A DNA stretch of 64,000 nucleotides from Parapristionchus giblindavisi (lineage: Eukaryota > Nematoda > Chromadorea > Rhabditida > Diplogasteridae), in NCBI GenBank assembly GCA_943737045.1, contig CALSFV010000429.1, positions 61,001 to 125,000 of the forward strand, given 5' to 3'. The translations under genes were made by a program, and so were the position numbers. Below, piece by piece: positions 44,810-57,628 of the stretch; position 1 is the first letter of the stretch; each line of letters begins with the position of its first letter. Below the pieces are notes generated by a model that saw only the letters and a list, made by a program, of their open reading frames with translations, searched no databases and was not told the DNA's origin.

Positions 44810-46738
44810 TATATTCCGAGGAAAGTCGACTTGAGTTATCATTGTTGTCGCTATTCCTCGCATCCTTGATGTCCACTAGAAACATGAAATCAGCGGGGCA
44901 AACACAGGGATAGTGCACATTCAATCATCATAGGGTACATTATTAGATAATTTATTTATTTTAAAATTTATATTTAAAGTGCATGCATGTACGTTGGCAT
45001 TGACATTGACTAAACTTTATCAGCTTTAATGGGTGTTTGTAGCTGGGTTGTCATGCCTCTATTTATATTATTAATTTAAATGTGTCAAAGGATCATGTAT
45101 AGTACATCATTATGTGCTCTAACCGTCTGCGCTCTCTCACTTTTGCGTACTCTCTCCCTCTTTTCACTATTCTTTTTTGTTGTAATTTTTTAAAAGAAAT
45201 ATTGTATGAGGGGGGGGGGGGTATTTTGTGATAATCATAACTGTTCGAATACAAGAAAACTTAACTAAAGAATATTTTAATTCGTTCATTTTACTTGTTG
45301 AAACATCTTTATGATGTATGATAAATATAAATAAATAAATAAATAAAATAGTACGTGTGTAAACGGGGGCCTTGTCGCCGTCTCAGTTCTTTTCCACGCG
45401 AGAGGACGCAGTTCTTATAAAACGTTTTCTTATTGTTACGCTTGGGAAGTAGGTTGAGTGGAGGTGAAGATGAACTATTAGATTGCTTGAGCATTTAGTG
45501 CCTATCTATGATAATTGTTCGTACTTTGTAATGTTTATTTGCACTTACGCGAGCTCTGATATTTGATCTTTAAGATTAATCTTTGATCGGTAGTTTTTAC
45601 AAGTTATTCTGATATTTGATTTTTCGAAGAATATACATAGTTATTGCATATCGGTGTTGTCTCAATTCCTCGTATCCTTGATGCCGACTAGAAACACGAA
45701 ATCAGCGGGGCACAGCGTTTTCCGAACACGGGAACAGCGCACATTGAAATTTGGCAATCACCATAGGGCACACATTATTAGTTAACTTATTTTTTTTTAA
45801 ATTTATATTTAAAGTGCATGCATACCTATTGGCCGTATAAAATACACTTGTTTATTTGGTACGAGAGTGGCCAGCCACTGCCACAATATGTTTCTATGTT
45901 TAGAGAGAGAGAGAGCACAAGTGAGATAGTGCGTAGATCAGAGAGAGAGTGAGGATGGAAGAGAGGAAAAAGTGGAGAGTTGATCGATAGTTCTTTCTCT
46001 GTTTAACAGCCAGTAGTAAGACAATTATATAAGTACATTTTATACGGACAATATTCTTGTACATCTATTTATAATATTAATTTAATTGAGCCAAAAGGAT
46101 TATGGAATGGTACACCATTATGTGCTCTAACCATTTGTGCTCTCTCACTTTTGCGTACTACATCCCTTTTCCCTCTTCTTTTTCACTGTCACACCAGACG
46201 AATAAGCTGATCTTTGATCTTTAAGACTAATCTTTGATCTTTAGTTTTTATAAGTGGATCTGATATTTGATCTTAGGAAGAATATCGCCCACTACATATA
46301 CGTACATTACGTCGTAAAATATAACTAACAAAGAGACGCCTAACACATCGTCGTTGTCTCAATTCCTCGCATCCTTGATGCCCACCAGATACACAAAATC
46401 AGCGGGGGTGACAGTTCCAAAGTGTCCCCAACAGAGCATTGTGGCTGCAACAGCATTCACCTGCTACCCACCACATATGTGTCCCATGTATGAGAGTAAT
46501 CGATTAATAATCAACGACAAATCGATAATCAATATTTTCGAAAATCAATAACCGATCAAATCAATAATCATTAGGGTTGTCCGTTCGGAAAATGAAGAAA
46601 ACGTTTGGAAAAGGAAGACTAAACTAAAGAGTAAAAGAGTATGAGGGTGAACGGGGGTTCATGTCGCCGTCTCAGTTCTTTTCCACGCGAGAGGACGCCG
46701 CTCTTATAAAACGTTCTCTTATTGTTACGCACGTGCAC

Positions 46739-46928
46739 ATCTGTTCGGCTTACTAGTGAAATTTCCTTTTCTCATATCTTGGGAAATCGGCTAAATTTCA
46801 AAAATTGGTGCTACAATTCCCTAGATCTATTGAATATCAAGCTATGGCCAAAGCATCATTTTCAGAAAAGTTGTCGTTCATGAGTTACAAGATGGGCGAT
46901 GTTTCCTAATTGCTCAATCAGATCGCCG
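46739..46928 (+). repeat. Dispersed repeat M, copy 2, inserted in the composite repeat
   Basis: Interrupts block (i) after TTGTTACGCAC. The block resumes with ACGCTTGGGAAGTAGGTTGA. Inverted relative to copy 1 at 12468. Confidence 0.75.
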
Positions 46929-47924
46929 TACGCTTGGGAAGTAGGTTGAGTGGAGGCGAGGATGAACTATTAGGTTGCTTGCGCGCTTAATGCCCATCTA
47001 TGATAATTGTTCGTACTTAGTAAAAAAACCGATATTTTCACCGTTGTTGTCTCAATTCCTCGCATCCTAGATGCCCACCACAAACACGAAATCAATGGGG
47101 GTGACAGTTCCAAAGTGCCCCCCCCCCCTAGAACCTTGTGTCTACAGCATCATTCATCTGCTACCCACCACATATGTGTCCCATGCATGAGAGTAATCGA
47201 TTGATAATCAACCATAAATCGATAACAAATATTTTTCGAAAATCAATAACCCATCAAATCAATAATCGTCAAAATTAATAATTGATCAATCTAATCGATT
47301 GTATACTTCTTCACTTCGATGTATTCTATCTAACTTAAAGATCAAAGATCAAACTTTTCAAGCCTTCCTCATCTTTTTGAAGCGCTAGAAATGTTCGTTC
47401 ACTTTTGGTTGTCCTGTTCATGTAACACGCTCCAGTTGTGTTGTCCACTCTACCTGCTACTTAATTATGTGTTCGAAAATGTTGGTTCGATTCGTAAGGG
47501 CGGAAAATGCATGAGCGACGTCATTTCAAGACTAATTTTCAACCATTTTGTATCCCTAAGATCTAGCCGATGGGAAATTTATGAAAAAATATTTACAGTG
47601 TAATGCTTTATCACTGAAAGAAGATGAACAGCCGATAAAATTGGTTGATCTTGAAGTTTAAATACGGATGTGCAATCGGCCACCGATATTTCTGTAATTG
47701 GGCAGAACTCAATTGGTCGGGGTGCTAGCACCGGGATGTATCTTTGTTATATATGATAGTGTTACTGATTCCGAATTGTCGTTTGCCGAACAGACACCCC
47801 TCCCCTCATAAATACAGGTATAGATATTCAAGCCAAGAGATGATCAAGCTAGTCGAAGGTTGAAATGGAAGACGGGTAATGTGTCTGTCGGTAATCTGAC
47901 CTCTGTAACTGATGCGCAAACGTC

Positions 47925-49120
47925 AAAGATCGCATACCAACCTAATTTGACTCTCCGCATTGGCAACGCTCTCTTGTAAACAAAGAAAGCGAGAGAGTTT
48001 GGTAAGAGCGAACAGTTTTAAATTAGCTCGGGGTATTTTTAAGCTGGCACAACTCCTTAAAAAAACATCTAGTTGTTTTTCTCATTACTATCCATATTGC
48101 TCTTCAACTTGTTCTAACCACGGTGTTTTCTAAAGGTAAGAAAGGGACTGTGCTTCGATGCCATACGATGGAATTATTCCATTGGAAATGCCCCTCTACG
48201 AATGTATACAGAGAGAGTGCGGAACATGGATCCGTCTCGGGGGTCAGTTTCACTCTCTCTCTCTCTCTCTCTCTCTCCCTCTCTCTCTCCCCGTCTCTCC
48301 CTCTCTTTCTCTCTCCATCTCCCTTTGTAAGCGATCTCCTTCGGCAACATCTCTGGTTTTTTTCTCCCAGTAGGGCCCCAGCAAAAGTGGGCGTGGTTTT
48401 GCTCCCCCAGTGGTTTCCCAGGACAAGAGAGTGCTCCAAAGATGGCGATGTTCTATGCGCGAGTCAGTCCGGTGTTATCCCTAGCAAAAACAAGAATACT
48501 CTAATCTTTTTACGGTGTGGCCAGAGTGGATGGCCAAAATCGAAGGATGACATTTTTAATGGCATACCTGGAGCTAATTTTACTCTCCGCTCTGGCAAAC
48601 CTTTCTAGTATACAGAAAAACGAGAGAGCATTGCCAGAGCGAAGAGTTTAAGATTAGCTCGGGTGGGCCTTTAAACGTTCTCTCGCCTATATGGCTTTGT
48701 TAGTAATGTTTATGAATTTGAATTTGATGAGAGACATAAATAAATAAATAAATAAATTTTCTATTCTTTCTCTCCTTCTAATCTTCTCCATTTTCTTAGA
48801 ATGAATTCTCAGTCGTTCTATCCTTGGTTAACCTCTACTACTCTCTACCTCTCTCTACTAACTCTTACATCTTCTAATCTGTTAATCTCCTGCTCACGTT
48901 TTTACTCTTACTTTGTTGTTTTGTCTGTGCTGTAGCAAAACAACTTAATCCTTCTCTACGCCTTTAAGATTGAAAAAAAACACTCCGAGTTGAATTTAAA
49001 CTCTCTGCGCTGGTCATGGTATCTATGGTCATGGCCATGGTCGCGCTGGTCTCCTCCACTTTCTGTGTCTGCGAGAGAGTGTGGTTAGAGCGGTCTGCTA
49101 TTGCTTCAAGCTCCAATATA
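47925..49120. repeat. Three more family A elements and a CT tract
   Basis: Degenerate copies at about 47925-48044 and 48966-49115, and a clean one at 48556-48674 (TTAA to TTAA). A CT microsatellite occupies 48252-48330. The frame through the CT tract is not a gene. Confidence 0.75.
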
Positions 49121-50201
49121 ACCTAACCACTTTCGATATTTTGTTTGAAGAGATTCTTTGGTCGCATCGTTGTTGTCTCTATTCCTCGAATTCTTGATAC
49201 CCACCAGAAACATGAAATCAGCAGGGCACAGCGTCTCTCCAGCATAGGGGAGCGCACATTGAAAATTGGCAATCACCATAGGGAATAAATTGTACACCAT
49301 GTGCTCTTACCGTCTGTGCTCTTTCACTTTTGCGTACTACTTCCGTATTTCCCTCTACTTTGGCGCAGTTCCACAGTGTATTTCCCGCCTAGAACATTGT
49401 GGCTGCAGCAGAATCCATTTGTTGCCAATCACATATATGCACTAGGGTGGCGAGAATTGCTCTCGAATGAGCCTGTTTTGTAGTCTCTACCGAGTCGAGG
49501 TCGAATGGAGAGGATATTCGTTCCCCTTGGCAGTCTCTATCTCTCTCCCTCGGATAATCGTTTTTAGGTCGAGTCGAAGTCGAGTCGAGCGTTTTTCAAT
49601 GCCGTGTTTGAACAAAACTAGATAAATTATGTATATTTGAAATCAGCATAACGAGATCTTTAAAATAATACACAATTCGCATCGAATAATTCAAATTAAA
49701 ATATCTCTTTTTCTTTGATGAATACCGTATCCCAATACAGTAAATGGGATATGAATGATGGTTATTTTTGGTTTACGTACAGTATTATGTTTTCTTACGT
49801 ATTGTATGTGTATTGCCCCTGTCGGATGATTTGTTGATGTGTATTACTGTATTTTTCGACCTGATGAGATTGAAGAGTACCGTGCAGGTGCACTCCGAAG
49901 ACGAGGAGTAGTCGTATACCTTAGTCATGTCAAGAACAGCGGTAAAATATGTTTAAAACTACCAGATTTCTAAATTGAACGATTCGGGATACTGTAGGTG
50001 CCACACCATAATTCACGACTTCATTATAAAAATGATTTATTCACCGTAATCGTATTTTTAAAAAAAATTATGATTTTTAAACTGAAGCTGTGTTATGATA
50101 CTTAGAAGCGATTAAGCAAATAAAAAAAACGTAGGGTTGTTGTAGCAAAATAGTGAAAATTAATTAAATGTGAAATTTTTTTTCGAAAATTCAAAATTTC
50201 A

Positions 50202-50412
50202 GCCTTCGTTGACCGTTGATCGAAAAACTCCCCTTGACAAGAGTTTCTTAGAATTAGCTAAGGAGTCGATTGCGTCCACTCCCGCATCAATTGGATTCAA
50301 AATAAACCTTTTAGGAAAAGGCGCCAAATCGTTGTGTGGTCACCTCCTGAAGCGAATTTTCAATTGGAAGGAATTTCCAAGTGCCAGTGAACTTCACTCA
50401 TTGAGCCTGTAA
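50202..50412 (+). CDS. Possible terminal exon, unrecognised
   Basis: After AAAATTTCAG an open frame of 69 codons runs to a stop at 50410-50412. It reads PSLTVDRKTPLDKSFLELAK, then ESIASTPASIGFKINLLGKG and FNWKEFPSASELHSLSL. Composition is protein-like, not repeat-derived. No upstream exon is convincing: 49301-50201 is AT-rich with an acidic snippet VHSEDEE near 49889. Could be a remnant. Confidence 0.3.
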
Positions 50413-50625
50413 TTATCATACATAAAACAGAAAAATCCATTTTTCGTCGATACCGCACCTATGTCGATTTTTTAAGATAGCGTGTTTTACAGTATCCTCG
50501 ACGGTATCTTAAAATCAGTGTCCATTAGCTACCGTATCCTTATTTTTATCCTATAGATGCTAACAGTGTTCTATAATTGAATATAATATCCATATTGTAT
50601 AATTTATTACCGTATCATTGTCTCG

Positions 50626-51075
50626 TAATCTGTTACAGTAACCCATACGGACTACCGTAGTCTCTGTTATATATTACAGTATCTCACAGTGACTACCGTA
50701 ACCCTCCTAATCTATTACTGTAACCCACAGTGACCACCGTAACACTCCTAATCTATTACTGTATCCCACAATGACTACCATAACCCTCCTAATCTATTAC
50801 AGTACCCCATAGTGATTACCGTAACCCTCCTAATCTATTACAGTACCCCATAGTGATTACCGCAACCCTCCTAATCTATTTCAGTACCCCATAGTGATTA
50901 CCGTAACCCTCCTAATCTATTACAGTACCCTATAGTGATTACCGTAACCCTCGTAATCTATTACAGTAACCCACAGTGACTACCGTAACACTCCTAATCT
51001 ATTACAGTATCCCTCAATGACTACCGTAACACTCCTAATCTATTACAGTATCCCACACTGCCTACCGTAATCCTC
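50626..51075. repeat. ~41-bp minisatellite, about 11 units
   Basis: Units of CCTAATCTATTACAGTACCC plus CATAGTGATTACCGTAACC with small variants. This is the expanded form of the two-unit repeat in TAMM41 intron 12. Confidence 0.92.
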
Positions 51076-51090
51076 ATAGATTCGTTGCAG

Positions 51091-51173
51091 GAGTGATGCG
51101 TTCGATTCGTTACTCGTCGGAGAAGCTGGTGAAGTGGGGCCGATCGTTGACTGTGAAGAGCAAAGATCAATAG
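51091..51173 (+). pseudogene. Duplicate of the last TAMM41 exon (copy 2)
   Basis: An 83-nt near-identical copy of 42997-43079, with acceptor, the KLVKWGRSL codons and the TAG. One substitution changes the Asn of LNVKSKDQ to Thr. Preceded by the expanded minisatellite, with no exon 12 upstream, so it cannot be part of a second functional gene here. Similarity continues downstream for about 2 kb. Confidence 0.93.
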
Positions 51174-51174
51174 A

Positions 51175-51245
51175 CAGTAGGATGGAGAGGGAGGGGAGGG
51201 GGAGGAAGAAGGCATAATGAGAGAGGGAGAAGGAAAGGGGAGAGA

Positions 51246-51276
<31 letters not shown>

Positions 51277-51430
51277 TTGGAGAGGGAAGAGAGGGGGAGA
51301 GGGACACCTATTCTTGTATTCGGCTTACTCTGCTCCTCCTCATCCTTTAATCGGTTTCTCATTCTCTCCCTCTCTCTCTCCTCTATCTTTCTCCCCCCCC
51401 TCTCCCTCACTCTCTCATCCTCTCACCTTA
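51175..51430. repeat. GA tract facing CT tract (copy 2)
   Basis: Downstream partner of exon copy 2, with the same order as 43082-43320. Confidence 0.85.
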
Positions 51431-51839
51431 CTCATATCCCCATCCCTCTGAAAGAGAGAGTTTAGAACCGCTCTATTATGCCTCCCTCCACCCTCTAAAA
51501 ATCAATTCGTTACCTAGTCTTTACTATTATATTATTCACTTTGTCGAGTTGTTTCGAAAAATAGGCAGAGCTTAGGTTTTTTTTTGTGTTTTAGGCTAAT
51601 TTTAGGACATTTTTAGATGTTTATTTGTTGTTTAGATCTTGTTGTTGCTTGTATCCTACCTCTCCGAGAGACATTATCGATTATTAGAGTATCGATTATT
51701 GATTTTTTAGGCTGAATACCGTATACTGCTAGTGCTTGTAATACGAGTATTGATTGATGCGCCTTGGATTTATCGTAAAAAAGTTTTTGTAATAAGAGTA
51801 AATAAATGAGTATATATTGCGTAATTGAAATTATTGTTT

Positions 51840-52035
51840 TTTTTTTATTTTTATTTATTCTTTATTCCATCAAATATATATAATAACAGGGTGATGTGTA
51901 CACAGAATAAGGATAGATGGATTTCCGTCGCATAAGGCGATTTCGGTTTTGGCTCGGTGGCAGTTTGTAAAGGATGGGGGTTTAGGGACGAATTCGAGAA
52001 TATCTAGTGATGAGGGTGGAGGGGAGATTTGATTT
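51840..52035 (-). mobile_element. LINE 3' end, truncated
   Basis: The reverse complement matches the 3' end of the LINE at 6937: GATTTCCGTCGCATAAGGCG, GATGGAATAAAG and an A-rich tail. It separates two parts of the TAMM41 downstream duplicate that are contiguous in copies 1 and 3, so it inserted after the duplication. Confidence 0.9.
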
Positions 52036-52058
52036 GATGAGATTTTTTTCTGAACATT

Positions 52059-52201
52059 GGCAGAAACAAGGACCTCATGTCGCTATAGATCCGCTGCAAT
52101 ACTTTATCCTGACAGCATATCATATTTAGAGGGGGGGGGGGTCAAAGCATGGGGTATCTTCATATTCGCAGATCCGCTGACCCACCCCTTAGTTGATCTT
52201 G
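52059..52201 (+). pseudogene. Broken copy of the orphan exon (copy 2)
   Basis: Matches 43724-43862, but the CATATC codons have become CATATTTAG (stop) and a G run of about 10 follows. Confidence 0.8.
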
Positions 52202-52763
52202 GTAAATTGTTTGAAATTTAAATTTTTTTAATTTTAAAAATATTGAATAATTGAGGGAATAAGTCGGAAAACGGGGTATTGTCCGCAATTCATAACTGTT
52301 CGAATAAAAGACGAATAAACTAAAGAGTAAAATGGTACGAGGGTAAACGAGGGGAATTGTCGCCGTCTCAGTTCTTTTCCACGCGAGAGGACGCCGCTCT
52401 TATAAAACGTCCTCTTATTGTTACGCACGGGAATTAGGTTGAGTGGAGGTGAAGATGAACTATTAGGTGGCTTGCGCACTTAACGCCTATCTATCGTAAC
52501 TGTTCGTTTTTACAAGTAAATCTGATATTTTATATTCCGAGGAAAGTCGACTTATCATTGTTGTCGCTATTCCTCGCATCCTTGATGTCCACTAGAAACA
52601 TGAAATCAGCGGGGCAAACACAGGGACAGTGCACATTCAATCATCATAGGGTACATTATTAGATAATTTATTTATTTTAAAATTTATATTTAAAATGCAT
52701 GTATGTACGTTGGCATTGACATTGACTAAACTTTATCAGCTTTAATGGGTGTTTGTAGCTGGG

Positions 52764-54452
52764 TTGTCATGCCTCTATTTATATTATTAATTTAAATGTG
52801 TCAAAGGATCATGTATAGTACATCATTATGTGCTCTAACCGTCTGCGCTCTCTCACTTTTGCGTACTCTCTCCCTCTTTTCACTATTCTTTTTTGTTGTA
52901 ATTTTTTAAAAGAAATATTGTATGAGGGGGGGGGGTATTTTGTGATAATCATAACTGTTCGAATACAAGAAAACTTAACTAAAGAATATTTTAATTCGTT
53001 CATTTTACTTGTTGAAACATCTTTATGATGTATGATAAATATAAATAAATAAATAAATAAAATAGTACGTGTGTAAACGGGGGCCTTGTCGCCGTCTCAG
53101 TACTTTTCCACGCGAGAGGACGCTGCTCTTATAAAACGTTTTCTTATTGTTACGCTTGGGAAGTAGGTTGAGTGGAGGCCAAGATGAACTATTAGATTGC
53201 TTGAGCATTTAGTGCCTATCTATGATAATTGTTCGTACTTTGTAATGTTTACTTGCACTTACACGAGCTGTTCTTTGATCTTTAATGGCGTACTAAAAAT
53301 AGTGGAAAACGGAAAATGGCGGGGGGGGGGGGGGGGGTGACATTTCAGCAACCGACATTTCGGCAACCGACATTTCAGCAACCGCATTTCAGCAACCGAC
53401 ATTTCGGCAACGGGGCATAACTCGGTTCATAGGGGTCATAGAAACTTGGGATGGGTATCATTGTGATCACCATCAGTAACACTACCGTAACCTACCGTAA
53501 CCCAGTTCGATGGGTCAGATCAAGTTCGGTGGGTCAGATCGGGGCAGAACTCGGTTCGTAGAGTTCATAGAAACACGAGCTGGGTATCAATGTGATGAGC
53601 ATCAGCAACACTACCGTAATCTACCGTAACCCAGTTCGGCGGGTCAGATCAAGTTCGGTGGGTCAGATTTCACAAAAAAATGACGGAACAGCCACTACTT
53701 GTGCGAAATCATTATCAGCAATTGCAAACTACAGTAATCTACCGTAACCCGTAAGGGTTGCCATGCCTCTATTTATATTATTAATTTAAATGTGTCAAAG
53801 GATCATGTATAGTACATCATTATGTGCTCTAACCGTCTGCGCTCTCTCACTTTTGCGTACTCTCTCCCTCTTTTCACTATTCTTTTTGTTGTAATTTTTT
53901 AAAAGAAATATTGTATGAGGGGGGGGGTATTTTGTGATAATCATAACTGTTCGAATAAAAGAAAACTTAACTAAAGAATATTTTAATTCGTTCATTTTAC
54001 TTGTTGAAACATCATTATGATGTATGATAAATATAAATAAATAAATAAATAAAATAGTACGTGTGTAAACGGGGGCCTTGTCGCCGTCTCAGTACTTTTC
54101 CACGCGAGAGGACGCTGCTCTTATAAAACGTTTTCTTATTGTTACGCTTGGGAAGTAGGTTGAGTGGAGGCCAAGATGAACTATTAGATTGCTTGAGCAT
54201 TTAGTGCCTATCTATGATAATTGTTCGTACTTTGTAATGTTTACTTGCACTTACACGAGCTGTTCTTTGATCTTTAATGGCGTACTAAAAATAGTGGAAA
54301 ACGGAAAATGGCGGGGGGGGGGGGGGGGGTGCCATTTCAGCAACCGACATTTCGGCAACCGACATTTCAGCAACCGCATTTCAGCAACCGACATTTCGGC
54401 AACGGGGCATAACTCGGTTCATAGGGGTCATAGAAACTTGGGATGGGTATCA
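52764..54452. repeat. ~0.7 kb tandem duplication, period ~994 bp
   Basis: 52764-53460 and 53758-54452 are near-identical: composite repeat blocks, the start of a family I element and the outer part of the 117-bp-unit foldback. A TACCGTAA-rich spacer lies between them. Confidence 0.88.
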
Positions 54453-55808
54453 ATGTGATGAGCATCAGCAACATTACCGTAATCTACCGTAACCCAGTTC
54501 GACGGGTCAGATCAAGTTCGGTGGGTCAGATTTCACAAAAAAATGACGGAACAGCCACTACTTGTGCGAAATCATTATGAGCTATTGCAAACGACCGTTA
54601 TCTACCGTAACCCGGTTCGGTGGGTCAGATCAAGTTCGGTGGGTCAGATTTCACTTCTAACCGTCGTAATGGCCACTACTTGTGCGAAATCATGATGAGC
54701 TATTGCAAACTACAGTAATCTACCGTAACCCGGTTCGGTGGGTCAGATCAAGTTCGGTGGGTCAGATTTCACTAAAAATTTTCCAAATGGTTACTACGTG
54801 CGTGGTATGATTATGAGTTATTGTAAACTACCGTAACCAGGTTCGGTGGGTCAGATCAAGTGCGATGGGTCAGATTTCACTAAAAATTGTCCAAACGGTA
54901 CATACCACATACCACGCACATACATCATCATACGCACATCATTCCACGCACGTAGTAACAATTCCGACAATTTATAGTTAAATCTGACCCACCGCACTTG
55001 ATCTGACCCATCGAACCGGGTTACGGTAGATTACTGTAGTTTGCAATTGCTGATAATGATTTCGCACACGTAGTGGCCATTCCGACGATTTTTAGTTAAA
55101 TCTGACACACCGAACTTGATCTGACCCACCGAACCGGGTTACGGTAGATTACTGTAGTTTGCAATTGCTGATAATGATTTCGCACAAGTAGTGGCTGTTC
55201 CGTCAATTTTTGTGAAATCTGACCCACCGAACTTGATCTGACCCGCCGAACTGGGTTACGGTAGATTACGGTAGTTTGCAATTGCTGATAATGATTTCGC
55301 ACAAGTAGTGGCTGTTCCGTCAATTTTTGTGAAATCTGACCCACCGAACTTGATCTGACCCGCCGAACTGGGTTACGGTAGATTACGGTAGTTTGCAATT
55401 GCTGATAATGATTTCGCACAAGTAGTGGCTGTTCCGTCAATTTTTGTGAAATCTGACCCACCGAACTTGATCTGACCCGCCGAACTGGGTTACGGTAGAT
55501 TACGGTAGTGTTGCTGATGCTGATCACATTGATACCCAGCTCGTGTTTATATGACCTCTACGAACCGAGTTATGCCCCGATCTGACCCACTTAACTTGAT
55601 CTGACCCACCGAACTGGGTTACGGTAGGTTACGGTAGTGTTACTGATGGTGATCAGTAACACTACCGTAACCTACCGTAACCCATCCCAAGTTGCTAGGA
55701 CCCCTATGTTCCGAGTTATGCCCCGTTGCCGAAATGTCGGTTGCCGAAATGTCGGTTGCTGAAATGTCGGTTGCCGAAATGCGGTTGCTGAAATGTCACC
55801 CCCCCCCC
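53316..55808. mobile_element. 2.5 kb foldback of 117-bp tandem units, G/C-run bordered
   Basis: The left end is a G run followed by ACATTTCAGCAACCGACATT-type units; the right end mirrors it with GGTTGCTGAAATGTC and a C run. The interior has 117-bp units with GTGGGTCAGATCAAGTTCGG in the left half, inverted in the right half (54960-55660), meeting at about 54900-54960. It lies within a family I element whose right part resumes at 55809. A minus-strand frame at 55096-55527 is three repeats of a 39-residue peptide and is not a credible gene. The left side was later duplicated. Confidence 0.85.
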
Positions 55809-56091
55809 CAAAATGGCGACTTTCCAGGGTCTAAAAATGCGATTTCCTGCGGTTATAAAAAAATAAATAAAGCCCAAATTTCATTTTCCCGCCTTTCGGA
55901 GTGTTGAAACTTGAATTCCAACTTAACATCCTTCTTAAAACCGCAGAAAATCGCAGTTAGAAAATCAGAATTTGAATTCCCGCACCTTTATTAGCGCACG
56001 CGAATTCAAACTTTCGGTTTTCCAGTGTACTTTTTTAGACCTGGAAAGTCGCCGTTTTCCGTTTTCCAATATTTTTAGTGCGCCATTAGAT
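55809..56091. mobile_element. Family I foldback, right part after interruption
   Basis: AAAATGGCGACTTTCCAGGG through to TTTTTAGTGCGCCATTA. The left parts are at 53286-53315 and, duplicated, at about 54278-54308. Confidence 0.85.
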
Positions 56092-57175
56092 TAATTTTTG
56101 GTTTTTACAAGTAAATGTGATATTTTATATTCCGAGGAAAGTCGGTTCATTTATCGTTGTTGTCACTTTTCCTCGCATCCTTGATGTCCACTAGAAACAC
56201 GAAATCAGCGGGACACAGCGTTTCTCGAACACATACCATGATAGATCTCGAAACTATGGACCATCTATTCATCTATTCATGAAATATTGATTATTATTAT
56301 TACAACATACAGTACTTGATAGAGATGAATGGTGCGCACATTGAAAATTTGGCAATGTGCCTAAAGGATTATGGTATGGTACACCATTATGTGCTCTAAC
56401 CGTCTCTGCTCTCTCACTTTTGCGTACTACCTCCCCTTTTCCCTCTACTTTTTCACTGTCACACCAAGACCGCGCTGTAATTGCGCAAGCTGATTTTTGA
56501 TCATCCGAAGGATTCCGCATCGGTGTTCCTTAAATTCCTCGCATCCTTGATATCCACTAGAAACACGAAATCAGCGGGGCCGCAGTTCTAAAGTGTCCCA
56601 ATAGAGCATTGTGGCTACATCTGCATTCACTTGCTACCCACCACATATGTGATCAATCAATAACGATCGATAATAATTTTTTTTCGAAAATCAATAACCC
56701 ATCAAATCAATAATCATCAAAATTAATAAGTAATCAATCTAGTCGATTGTATACTTCTTCACTTTGCTGTATTCAATCTAGTTTAAAGATCAAAGATCAA
56801 ACTTGCGTTTCAAGCCTCACTTCCGCTTCTTTTCGTAGCGCTGGATATGTTCGTTCACTTTAAGGCTAGACCACAGAAAGGGCTTGATCCGTTCTTCTAA
56901 TGAAGTATTATTCAATCATTCATTATCAGTTTCACACTTTGGGATATGGATTTTAATCATTTGTGATACCATTTATCAGTGTTTATTAATTAATATTCCA
57001 CCGTTTTCTTCCGATTCGTTTCTTTAGATCATCACGCCAACGAGTAGGGTCTTTATGTCGAACCACTGCTGATATGATATTATTGTTCTACACGAAGAAG
57101 AGATCACACCATTTTACTCCGATTCTTTCCAGTTTTAACAATATCCTGAAACATATTCCTTCTGATAAGCTCCTG

Positions 57176-57628
57176 CATCCTGCAGACAGCCAAGAACGTA
57201 GTCAGTGCGGCTACGGTATATTGATTTATTGATTGATCAAGTACTTATTGATTCGTACGAATGACTGGTTACAGTATCCTCAATAATATCTTAAAATCAA
57301 TATCCATTCAATATACACTATATTTATTTTATCTTATAGATGCTAACCATGTCCTATAATCGATTATAATAGCCTTAGTGTATAATTTATTACCGTATCC
57401 TTATATCGTAATCTATTACAGTATCCCACAACGACTACCGTAACCCTCGTATTCAATTACAGTATCCCATATTGACTACCGTAACCCTCGTAATCTATTA
57501 CAGTATCCCACACTGCCTACCGTAATCCTCATAAATTCGTTGCAGGAGTGATGCGTTCGATTCGTTACTCATCGGAGAAGCTGGTGAAGTGGGGCCGATC
57601 GTTGAATGCGAAGAGCAAAGATCAATAG
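57176..57628 (+). pseudogene. Duplicate of TAMM41 exons 12 (part) and 13 (copy 3)
   Basis: 57176-57214 matches the 3' part of exon 12 (CATCCTGCAGAC..AAGAACG..GTCAGTGCGG), but GGGTACGG has become GGCTACGG, destroying the donor. The intron follows with three minisatellite units (57405-57535). 57546-57628 is the 83-nt exon 13 copy with stop. Confidence 0.93.

Larger units (their letters stand above)
43863..49300. repeat. Field of degenerate composite repeats, first part
   Basis: Alternating blocks recur: (i) CCGTCTCAGTTCTTTTCCAC with ACGCGAGAGGACGC and TTATAAAACGT (44050, 45378, 46666); (ii) TTCCTCGCATCCTTGATG with AACA(C/T)GAAATCAGCGGGG (44850, 45665, 46362, 47053, 49178); (iii) GTGCTCTAACCGTCTGCGCT; (iv) ATCGATTGATAATCAACGAC after CACATATGTGTCCC. 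Block (i) keeps a short minus-strand frame with RGKELRRRQG. No conventional gene seen. Confidence 0.85.

Noticed and set aside
48123..48608. 161-codon plus-strand frame
   Set aside because: The core is a CT microsatellite; the rest overlaps a dispersed repeat and a family A element.
50626..51075. Regular ~41-bp direct repeats resembling a CRISPR array
   Set aside because: There are no unique spacers between conserved repeats; whole units are repeated with drift, and the same unit lies in a TAMM41 intron. It is a minisatellite in a eukaryote.
55096..55527. 143-codon minus-strand frame with three 39-residue repeats
   Set aside because: The 117-bp tandem unit is a multiple of three, so the open frame is a by-product; parallel units on the other side of the foldback are not kept open.
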